Of a stretch of 52,859 nucleotides of DNA, positions 42,667 through 48,967 are shown in pieces; the stretch's first letter is position 1, and each line of letters starts with the position of its first letter. The stretch lies in the NCBI GenBank assembly GCA_902779785.1, contig CACZDC010000006.1:1-52859 (forward strand). Reading direction: 5' to 3'. This stretch comes from an uncultured Bacteroidia bacterium. Its GTDB lineage: Bacteria; Bacteroidota; Bacteroidia; Bacteroidales; UBA932. The notes below the pieces were generated by a model, which was not told the origin of the DNA, did no database searches, and saw nothing but the letters and a program-made list of their open reading frames with translations. Made by a program: the position numbers and the translations under genes.

Positions 42667-43116
42667 ATGAAAACATACACTTTCGCTCCAATAGCCGCCA
42701 GAGAATATCCAAGTTTACGCCTGCTGGACAACCCCTACATCTGGGGCGGGGTCCGGTTCTGCGTCAATGTGTCCGAAAAACCCTATACGGCCGATTTGGT
42801 GAAGGCCTTGAGGGATCGTGGGATCGAGTGGATCTATTGCCCTGTTTCTGAGGCAGACGGCGCTCAGTGGTTGGATTCTCTGATAACTGCACTGCCCAGG
42901 ATGCTCTATGCTTACGAATCCGGGCAGAAGCAGATTGTCCATTGCGACTTTGGCAACAACCGCAGCCGATCTTTTGTCGAGGCATTATACTTTAAAATCC
43001 GGGGAGAACAGCTGGCCGATGAATACAAAGGCGAGTTCAACCACCTGATCTACAACTGCAAAGTGGGTCATCTGCCGGAACTGTCCATCACTGAAGAAAC
43101 GATTCGGGCGATATAA
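42667..43116 (+). CDS. Dual-specificity phosphatase-like protein
   Basis: 149 residues with a clear tyrosine/dual-specificity phosphatase signature HCDFGNNR (His92, Cys93, Arg99: HC-x5-R). Asp64 in the preceding loop is a candidate general acid. The core IYCPVSEADGAQWLD, IVHCDFGNNRSRSF fits the small DSP fold. The loop sequence DFGNN is unlike the usual xxGxx of eukaryotic enzymes, so the substrate is uncertain. It may act on phospho-protein or nucleotide targets in the cytoplasm. Paired with the unknown gene upstream. Confidence 0.65.
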   Translation: MKTYTFAPIAAREYPSLRLLDNPYIWGGVRFCVNVSEKPYTADLVKALRDRGIEWIYCPVSEADGAQWLDSLITALPRMLYAYESGQKQIVHCDFGNNRSRSFVEALYFKIRGEQLADEYKGEFNHLIYNCKVGHLPELSITEETIRAI

Positions 43117-43163
43117 TTTCACATTGAGCAGCATCCTGGCACAAGCTTTCCTTAACTTGCGCC
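43110..43163 (+). repeat. Repeated promoter-like spacer, copy 2
   Basis: Copy 2 of the spacer at 42125-42179, with GGCACAAGCT and TTAACTTGCGCC. It ends two bases before the ATG at 43165, implying a leaderless or very short-leader message. Confidence 0.55.
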
Positions 43164-43164
43164 C

Positions 43165-43428
43165 ATGTTGCCAGAATACCCACCCATAACCGAAGTCCCC
43201 GAATATGTTTGGAGAATGAAGCAGCCGTCCTACTATCCACGGCCAAGGAGAAACGAGCCCAAAGATACCGCCGCAGTCTTCTATCATTCTAACTATGAAG
43301 AAGCTCTAAAGGCGGCGAAAAATGGGGCTCGGGGAAATAGTGGCCGATGGTTTGGACGGGAAAAGGAGAGTGGATGTTTTTGTGTGTATGAAGGAGGGAA
43401 GGTGGTGGAGAGGCATATAACAAAATAG
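43165..43428 (+). CDS. Small hypothetical protein
   Basis: 87 residues from an ATG directly after the repeated spacer. Pro-rich N-terminus (MLPEYPPITEVPEYVW), then AVFYHSNYEEALKAAKNGARG and a C-terminal beta part (GCFCVYEGGKVVERH). No signal peptide. Unknown function; length and setting resemble small orphan proteins of toxin-antitoxin or immunity cassettes, but I cannot assign it. Confidence 0.55.
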   Translation: MLPEYPPITEVPEYVWRMKQPSYYPRPRRNEPKDTAAVFYHSNYEEALKAAKNGARGNSGRWFGREKESGCFCVYEGGKVVERHITK

Positions 43429-43501
43429 ATGAACTGATTCCTGTTTGGCGTTTTGTCGGATTTCGATTTTTTTTGTAATAGTTAATTGCTATCCCCTCAA
43501 A

Positions 43502-44377
43502 ATGAAAAAGTATATTTTCTCTTTTTTGGTAATCTTGATGTACACCGGCTTCATTCTTTCGGCCCAGAACAAGATTACAAATGTTGTCCTTAAAAATGGA
43601 ACAACCTTATCTGGAGAGCTGAAGGAAATAGAAGCTCTCTCGCATATCCTAATTAATATAGGCGGAGTGGACGTCAAAATCGAAATGGAGGAAATAGCGT
43701 TCATTCAATCCAAAAAAACTGATAATCAGACTATGCCGGAGGTCGTACAACAAGAGATACAGCCAGTTATTGATGATTCTCAAGGACTTCCAGATTCTCT
43801 AGTTTTTCGGGTTGGAGAAGAACAGCTTGTCATGGTATTGGTCCGTGGAGGAGAGTTTGAGATGGGATTTGATGGAAGAGGAAGTTTGAAGATGAAATCC
43901 GAACCTGTTCACCGTGTAAGGCTGAGCAGTTATTACATTAGCAAAACTCCTCTCACTAATGGTCTCGTATTTAGTTTAAGCAGGAAAAAGGGGTCCGGGA
44001 CTCAGAATGATATTTATTTTCCAACCTTTTGTCCAGCAAATTATAAACGGAAGTTGACTCAGGAGATAATTGAGAGATTGAACGAAAAGTTAGAAAAAAC
44101 TTTCCGATTACCGACTGAAGCCGAATGGGAATATATTGCCACTTCATCTTATAGACAACGACTTTTTTATTGGAATGGCTTGAAAGAGTTTTGTTCCGAC
44201 TTCTTTGATGATTATCCGACCGACATAGATATTCTTATTAATCCTACGGGCCCGAAAGAAGGGAAAGCACATGTGATTAGGACGTGGAATGTGGAAGATA
44301 ATGAGATATTCCGCAGATCAAGTGAAGAATATGATAGTATTGCAATTAGAGTTGTCCTTCCCGTGAGCGAAATATAG
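43502..44377 (+). CDS. Secreted FGE/sulfatase-modifying-factor-like protein
   Basis: 291 residues from MKKYIFSF with a signal peptide ending near SAQ. Residues ~25-75 are a short beta domain (VVLKNGTTLSGELKEIEAL). The rest resembles the FGE-sulfatase (SUMF1) domain: MVLVRGGEFEMGFDG, YYISKTPLTNGLV, FRLPTEAEWEYIATS, and WNGLKEFCSDFF. It is shorter than usual and lacks the two copper-binding cysteines and GGxW/GGS core that active formylglycine enzymes carry, so it is likely a non-catalytic relative. It is preceded by an AT-rich spacer and followed by a hairpin at 44398-44436. Confidence 0.7.
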   Translation: MKKYIFSFLVILMYTGFILSAQNKITNVVLKNGTTLSGELKEIEALSHILINIGGVDVKIEMEEIAFIQSKKTDNQTMPEVVQQEIQPVIDDSQGLPDSLVFRVGEEQLVMVLVRGGEFEMGFDGRGSLKMKSEPVHRVRLSSYYISKTPLTNGLVFSLSRKKGSGTQNDIYFPTFCPANYKRKLTQEIIERLNEKLEKTFRLPTEAEWEYIATSSYRQRLFYWNGLKEFCSDFFDDYPTDIDILINPTGPKEGKAHVIRTWNVEDNEIFRRSSEEYDSIAIRVVLPVSEI

Positions 44378-44397
44378 GCGGCCTTATAACAAAAAAA

Positions 44398-44436
44398 GAG
44401 GGTGACTAAAAAGTCGAGAGACCGATAGTCACCCTC
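44398..44436. terminator. Long-stem hairpin after the FGE-like gene
   Basis: GAGGGTGACTA and TAGTCACCCTC form a perfect 11-bp stem with A-rich flanks, about 20 bases downstream of the stop codon. Its upstream A-run would be a T-run for minus-strand transcripts; on the plus strand no T-run follows. Confidence 0.5.
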
Positions 44437-44549
44437 CAAAGATTAATCATGTGGTGATTAGTTGGGTCTGGAAGAATATCGTGCATGGACCACAATCGCT
44501 CTATCCCCTCCAGCAAAAGGTTCGAGAATAGAACGGTTCTGGGCACAAG

Positions 44550-44573
44550 CCTCCCTCACGGGAGGTTTTTTTT
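44550..44573 (+). terminator. Rho-independent terminator
   Basis: CCTCCC (44550-44555), loop TCAC, GGGAGG (44560-44565), then eight T. A textbook plus-strand terminator, located more than 170 bases after the last plus-strand stop codon. Confidence 0.85.
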
Positions 44574-44646
44574 GTTTTCGTAGAGCAAAAATATTTAGAG
44601 CTTTCAACGTCTTTTCGCATTTTTGTGCGAACATAGGCTTTTTATT

Positions 44647-44694
44647 GTTTATTTTATAAACTTTAGTATCTTTGCGAAAGTTTATGAAATAAAC
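44647..44694. repeat. 18-bp inverted repeat enclosing a promoter -7 box
   Basis: 44647-44664 and 44677-44694 are complementary at 17 of 18 positions, with a 12-base spacer that contains TATCTTTG (44667-44674). A dimeric regulator bound here would cover the promoter of the gene at 44710. Confidence 0.75.
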
Positions 44695-44709
44695 TAAAGG
44701 CACTCATAT

Positions 44710-46632
44710 ATGGAACTCAAGCACTTATTTCCCCTCTTTGTCCTGGTGACAGGGCTCCTTTCCGGATGCGACCCGGAGAAAATCGAAGAACAACTTCAGG
44801 GAACACAGGACAAACTCACTGTGTCACCGGCTTCGCAGAAGATTGCCGAGAACGGTACTGCGTCATTTACCTTCACCTTCTCGCTCCTTCGTCCCGACGG
44901 AACTGTGATTGACCTTACAAAAGACAAGACCACGGCAACGGTGCATTTCGAGGCCACCGGCGGTACGGTGAGCCCCGCGTCGGGGACGACGGATGAAAAC
45001 GGGAAAATAAGCGTAACCTTTACCGCCTCGGATCCGGCAAACTTCAAGGGCGGCACCGTCAAAGGAACGGTGAAAAACGTAAAGGGAATCGTGGAACAGC
45101 AGGGCAACCTGGCGACGGCAACAGCTACTGTACTGCCACTGGACGCAGAGGATCCGACCGTGGGCGAACAGCCAATTTCAATGGCAGAAAAACTCAAGGA
45201 GAACACTTATTCCATTCAGAAGAAAGGTGGTGAGGTTCAAGTATTTACACTGCCTCAAGAGTACTCGAGCTGGTATGTTGGCACCAGCAATATGGACGGT
45301 TCCCAGCAGGCCATCCACGTGGAATTGATGGATGAGGATCCGGAGCAAATGACTATGGGCTGGGCCAATGCCGAACTCCCTCAGGCAATTGCCAATAAAC
45401 TGACAACCATCAACCAGGAGTTCTACCAGAAGTATCCTTGGGCCGGGACAAAACTGGGGACAATGCGTTTGGGCGGTATGATAGACGCACATATGGGACA
45501 GGGCGGAAACGTGAAGCTGGACGGCAGCAGCCAGATCTGGCTCAAAGAGAAAAGCGGAACCAAATCATACTCCGGAGATTACCAGTTCCTCTTTGTCCTT
45601 GTATTTGAGAACCAGAAGTACGATCCCGAAACAGACAGCTATGTCTCTGACGGAGTCGAATACACCATCTGCGGCAACGCGATTGTGGAGGAACTGGTTG
45701 CCGACCTCTCGGGATTCCGTCTGAATTACGAGAGCGACTGGGTTACCCCCGGCAAGTCTATAAGCATTTCTGCATCCTGGACTCCCGGCGCCACCTTCGA
45801 CTGGAGCAAGGTAACGCTGAAAAGCCAGACCCGAAATGGCTCTTCCGGGGAATGGTTCAGCTGGGACGCCTCCACGCAAAAGCTTACTGCTACAAAATCG
45901 GCCGACAACGATCAGGTTACGCTGACCTTCGGCTATGTCGGCACGGAGATGACCTATAAAATTTCACTCTATAACGGCCCCGGGTACTCTTCCTTCTCCC
46001 TTTCGATGCAAAACAGTTCCGCCAATTATATCCTGGCCGAGAATGATCCCGAATGGGGAGACAGCGACACAGTCTGGCTTACGGTAGATGAATGGACGCC
46101 CAAGGAATCTTCTTTCACCGGTTACGGCATAGAGATTGACCCGGCTACGGAGAACTATAACAAGTTGGATTACAATCCTTACGGCAAATATGTCAGCTTC
46201 AAGAAGGGCATCCCGGAAGGAAACTTCAACCTTATCTTCCGCAGCGTGACCGACCACAGCGTCAAGTTCACCATCCCCGTTAAGGTGGTTCATCATAAGG
46301 CCTCCTCCTTCAAGATTACCTATAAGCACAGTAACGGCGCTTTTGAACCCCACACCAGCGGCGGAGAGAATGGCGTGTGCAATTATCCTATGGGCATGGA
46401 AGTGGGCGTTATTACCGTTCCGGAAGATGCCTACTGGAACTGGGCCGATGTAGAACTGGCCTACGATTACGACGGATTCTCCTTCTCTGGCCACGGCGGC
46501 AAGGAGGATCACCCGAAGCTTGAGCGCACCAAGAGCAATCCTGGCGGCGAGACGGGCTACGGCACCCAGATTATCTTCCGACTGAAGTATGACAATAGAA
46601 AGACCAGTACTATATACGTAGACCACAATTAA
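44710..46632 (+). CDS. Ig-domain surface lipoprotein
   Basis: 640 residues, lipobox LLSGC (Cys20) followed by acidic DPEKIEE, suggesting surface export. Residues ~30-145 are a bacterial Ig-like domain (Big_1 type): LTVSPASQKIAENGTASF, TVSPASGTTDENGKISVTFTA. The remainder is aromatic and beta-rich (WYVGTSNMDGSQQ, GLNYESDW-like GFRLNYESDWVTPG, SASWTPGATFDW) with no recognised catalytic motif. The single -7 box lies inside an 18-bp inverted repeat, implying tight control, perhaps phase- or signal-dependent. It is followed after 24 bases by the membrane protein/regulator pair. Confidence 0.75.
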   Translation: MELKHLFPLFVLVTGLLSGCDPEKIEEQLQGTQDKLTVSPASQKIAENGTASFTFTFSLLRPDGTVIDLTKDKTTATVHFEATGGTVSPASGTTDENGKISVTFTASDPANFKGGTVKGTVKNVKGIVEQQGNLATATATVLPLDAEDPTVGEQPISMAEKLKENTYSIQKKGGEVQVFTLPQEYSSWYVGTSNMDGSQQAIHVELMDEDPEQMTMGWANAELPQAIANKLTTINQEFYQKYPWAGTKLGTMRLGGMIDAHMGQGGNVKLDGSSQIWLKEKSGTKSYSGDYQFLFVLVFENQKYDPETDSYVSDGVEYTICGNAIVEELVADLSGFRLNYESDWVTPGKSISISASWTPGATFDWSKVTLKSQTRNGSSGEWFSWDASTQKLTATKSADNDQVTLTFGYVGTEMTYKISLYNGPGYSSFSLSMQNSSANYILAENDPEWGDSDTVWLTVDEWTPKESSFTGYGIEIDPATENYNKLDYNPYGKYVSFKKGIPEGNFNLIFRSVTDHSVKFTIPVKVVHHKASSFKITYKHSNGAFEPHTSGGENGVCNYPMGMEVGVITVPEDAYWNWADVELAYDYDGFSFSGHGGKEDHPKLERTKSNPGGETGYGTQIIFRLKYDNRKTSTIYVDHN

Positions 46633-46640
46633 AAAATCGC

Positions 46641-46648
46641 TATCTTTG
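46641..46648 (+). promoter_or_regulatory. -7 box of the membrane protein-regulator pair
   Basis: TATCTTTG eight bases before the ATG at 46657; the leader would be only a few bases. Confidence 0.55.
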
Positions 46649-46656
46649 CCTCTTGT

Positions 46657-47247
46657 ATGGAAGAAAACTTTGACGCATTGGAAGTCATTGCCCGTACAAG
46701 GGGCAAAGTAGAAATGGACAAGATTCCCACAGGAGAAAACCTTTTCCTTCTGTGGGGATTCCTCACCGCTGCTTTTTTCTTGATTCAGTTTGTACTGTGG
46801 ATGGTCTTTCGCCAGAGTTGGTGCCTTTGGATTTGGACCGGGGCCGTCGTTATCGGCTGGCCTTGGATGATCATTCTCCTTCGTCGTGACCACAAACGCA
46901 CTCATCACAGAACCCACGAAGCCAAGATTATCCTGGATTTCTGGATTTTTGTCGGAGCGGCCTGTGCGGTCGGCGGATTTGCCTTCGGGCTTGCCGATAT
47001 GTTCGAGTTGTTTGCCGTGCCGCTCATCAGCCTTCTTGTCGGGACAGGAGCCTTTGTCACCGGTGAAGTCAACCGATTCCGCCCAAAGATTATAGGCGGG
47101 CTAGCGGGTGCAGCCATAGGCATTGGTGCCTTTATCCTTCAGGGAGAGCTTTGGGCATGGCAAATGCTTGCGCTTTCCGTTGTATCCGTCGTGTCACTGG
47201 TAGTACCCGGTCTTCTCTACAAGAAAAGAATTAAGGATGGTATTTAA
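46657..47247 (+). CDS. Membrane protein coupled to a winged-helix regulator
   Basis: 196 residues with about five to six membrane segments (LLWGFLTAAFFLIQFVLW, WIWTGAVVIGWPWMIILL, WIFVGAACAVGGFAFGLA, and others) and short charged ends. No transporter signature is visible. It overlaps the next gene by 11 bases; this membrane protein plus HTH_34 regulator layout recurs in Bacteroidetes, where the membrane protein may sense or modulate the regulator. Confidence 0.7.
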   Translation: MEENFDALEVIARTRGKVEMDKIPTGENLFLLWGFLTAAFFLIQFVLWMVFRQSWCLWIWTGAVVIGWPWMIILLRRDHKRTHHRTHEAKIILDFWIFVGAACAVGGFAFGLADMFELFAVPLISLLVGTGAFVTGEVNRFRPKIIGGLAGAAIGIGAFILQGELWAWQMLALSVVSVVSLVVPGLLYKKRIKDGI

Positions 47248-47527
47248 AGATCTTGACCCCATACTGCACAACGAGTTACGGCTCAAGATTATGGCGGCCC
47301 TGGACTCGCTGGATGACGCGGACTTCGTGTACCTGAAAGGGCTCACTGGCGCCACTTCGGGTAACCTTTCCGTCCAGCTTTCCAACCTCCAGGACGCCGG
47401 CTATATCAAACTTTCCACCAGCGGCGCCGGCCGCGGCTCCCACACCGTCTGCCGCATAACCCCCAAAGGCTCCGCCGCCCTTCAGGACTATCAGAAGGCC
47501 CTGATGTCCTACTTCTCAAAAAGCTGA
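47237..47527 (+). CDS. Winged-helix transcriptional regulator (HTH_34)
   Basis: 96 residues: LDPILHNELRLKIMAALDSL, then FVYLKGLTGATSGNLSVQLSNLQDAGYI, and GRGSHTVCRITPKGSAAL. This is the MarR/PadR-like winged helix of the PF13601 type, with the recognition helix at ~43-57 and the wing after it. It may repress its own operon. The 18-bp inverted repeat at 44647-44694 is a possible target but that link is only proximity. Confidence 0.85.
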   Translation: MVFKDLDPILHNELRLKIMAALDSLDDADFVYLKGLTGATSGNLSVQLSNLQDAGYIKLSTSGAGRGSHTVCRITPKGSAALQDYQKALMSYFSKS

Positions 47528-47570
47528 TTTTGACCACTATTCCGGGCGCCAAAGGGGCGGGGAAGACGTG

Positions 47571-47656
47571 TCAGCGTGATGGTCCTATAGTGTCCCTCCT
47601 CAGAATTCTGTCCACCTCGCCCAGCAAATCGTACAGCCCATCCTCACTCAGCACGC
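47571..47656 (-). pseudogene. Possible C-terminal gene remnant
   Basis: The minus strand reads GVLSEDGLYDLLGEVDRIL, then RRDTIGPSR and a stop, with coding-like composition but only 28 residues and an in-frame stop directly upstream. It could be the tail of a deleted gene. The rest of 47528-47798 is non-coding: ATATGATAT/ATATCATAT (47723-47746) and ATCAAAT/ATTTGAT (47745-47759) form two adjoining palindromes. Confidence 0.3.
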
Positions 47657-47798
47657 CTTATATCAGAAATTAATCTCATATTGTGCTGATTTTGTTCCGG
47701 TGGCCATAGAACTAATAAAAATATATGATATAAACAAATATCATATCAAATTATTTGATGGGAGTCATAACGACTTTTTATTGCCAAGGTGGATGCTG

Positions 47799-48167
47799 TC
47801 AGACTATCTTCTTGCCGAAGGGGAACACCGCTCCGATAGCCATTTTGAAATGCTGCGCTCCCCACGGAATGCCCACGATGGTAATGCAGCAAATAAGCCC
47901 GCACACGAGGTGCACAATCGCAATCTCCCACCACCCCAGCAGTATCCACACCAGATTCATCACAACCGACAGGCAGCCCGGCTCCCTGGGCCCGTTCACC
48001 AGTTCGTGCCCGAACGGCCACAGAGCATACGCCCCCAGCTTGAACAGCTGCACTCCGAAGGGAATCCCCACAATGGTAACGCACATCACAAGTCCCACAA
48101 CAAAATAAATGACGGAGATAATTATCCCGCCCAGCAGTAGCCACAGTATGTTTCCAAGGAATTTCAT
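47799..48167 (-). CDS. yccF: YccF-family inner-membrane protein
   Basis: 122 residues with two YccF domains: IVGIPFGVQLFKLGAYALWPFG and later CITIVGIPWGAQHFKMAIGAVFPFG. Each has membrane helices before it (IIISVIYFVVGLVMCV, WEIAIVHLVCGLICC). The family is widespread and of unknown role. It starts 17 bases after the small cysteine-containing protein encoded upstream on the same strand. Confidence 0.88.
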   Translation of the reverse strand: MKFLGNILWLLLGGIIISVIYFVVGLVMCVTIVGIPFGVQLFKLGAYALWPFGHELVNGPREPGCLSVVMNLVWILLGWWEIAIVHLVCGLICCITIVGIPWGAQHFKMAIGAVFPFGKKIV

Positions 48168-48184
48168 AATACTCTATATGATGC

Positions 48185-48379
48185 TTACTGATATTTCTGA
48201 AAGTTATACTTCTCCCTTAGTGCAGCCTTGGTCTGATCGGGCTGATTGGTAAAGAAAGCCTTCCATCCGGGACAGAAATTGATATGCCACCTCCAGAAGC
48301 GGCCGAAGAAAGATTTGGGATTCTTGTCGTAATGAGCCCGGAATTTACAGGTCTCGCAGGGGTAGGATTGTTGTGCCAT
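48185..48379 (-). CDS. Small CxxC protein, conserved-looking
   Basis: 64 residues starting MAQQSYPCETCKFRAHYD, then SFFGRFWRWHINFCPGWKAFF and a basic helix to the end. Three cysteines (CETC and FCPG) suggest metal or redox binding, or structural roles. It shares the minus strand with yccF and begins right after the duplicated methylase tail. I believe similar small proteins occur in other Bacteroidetes, from memory. Function unknown. Confidence 0.65.
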   Translation of the reverse strand: MAQQSYPCETCKFRAHYDKNPKSFFGRFWRWHINFCPGWKAFFTNQPDQTKAALREKYNFQKYQ

Positions 48380-48382
48380 AAT

Positions 48383-48475
48383 CTATTTACTTGTCAGTTC
48401 CTGGTATATTTTGAAGAGGCGGGCGACGATGTCGGACTCGAAGACAGGCTTGGTGAGCCCTTTGAACAACTTGAA
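48383..48475 (-). pseudogene. Duplicated 3-prime tail of the MmeI-type gene
   Basis: After the RhuM stop the same frame continues: KLFKGLTKPVF, then ESDIVARLFKIYQELTSK and a stop. This is the C-terminus of the restriction-modification enzyme encoded at 48968, which ends ESDIVARLFKMYQELTK. The DNA 48393-48440 matches 48975-49022 at 46 of 48 positions. It is a remnant with no gene body. Confidence 0.8.
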
Positions 48476-48958
48476 TTATTGTTCAACTTCCGGCAGTTCC
48501 AGCAGATCATCTCCATTCATGAGCCTGTCGAAGTCGGACTGGAAGAGTCGATCCTGGATGACGCGGTATTTCTCGAATTCAGTTTCGGCGAATTCTTTTG
48601 CGTAGTCTGCGGAGACGTGGCCAGCATCATCGAGAACGGGGCGGTCGTCGCCTTCTAGGAAGCGATCAGAGATTACTGCATCCAGATTGTAGTATTTTAC
48701 CTGGTAGTTTTTTCCGTCAGTGGCAGTTTGTCGGAATTTCCGACAAACTGAATTTTCGGCCAATTCTCCGGATGCGAAAACGTTCTGCAGATGCTCTGCA
48801 ATGGTGGAGCGGCTTTTGTCGAACAGCAGTGAAATGGCCTCCTGAGTGAGCCAAAGGGTTTCATCGGAATAGAGCAGCTGGACGCCATCTTCCCGGTTTT
48901 CAAGTTGGAAGATGAGGAATTCGGCTGTGCTGTTGCGTATGGTGAGGTTCTTTTCCAT
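48476..48958 (-). pseudogene. rhuM: RhuM-family protein with a large internal deletion
   Basis: 160 residues. The start, VQLLYSDETLWLTQEAISLLF, then KSRSTIAEHLQNVF and KYYNLDAVIS, is the N-terminal domain of RhuM (virulence protein/phage-defence-linked family, normally about 330 residues). At DAVIS the sequence jumps directly to the C-terminal end FLEGDDRPVLDDAGHVSADYA. Roughly 150 residues, including GYRVNSxRATQFRIWA, are missing without loss of frame. It is probably inactive. It sits nine bases after the MmeI-type gene and between the two copies of that gene's tail. Confidence 0.75.
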
Positions 48959-48967
48959 AGTCGGTTG

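Larger units (their letters stand above)
44378..44709. other. Intergenic stretch with two hairpins and possible small RNA
   Basis: It holds an 11-bp hairpin (44398-44408 with 44426-44436), a TAATCA/TGATTA hairpin near 44443-44459, and a strong terminator (44550-44573). The promoter of the next gene lies at 44647-44694. The piece between the hairpin and terminator (44437-44549) has no supported gene and could be a small RNA; no tRNA shape fits on either strand. Confidence 0.4.

Noticed and set aside
42125-43163. Integron attC sites
   Set aside because: The repeated spacers lack the GTTRRRY/RYYYAAC core sites and the folded palindrome, and no integrase is present in the window.
44464-44550. 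tRNA-like sequence with a GGTTCGA element
   Set aside because: No acceptor or anticodon stems can be paired on either strand.
44458-44703. 81-codon minus-strand frame
   Set aside because: It spans the terminator and the promoter of the next gene and has no initiation signals.
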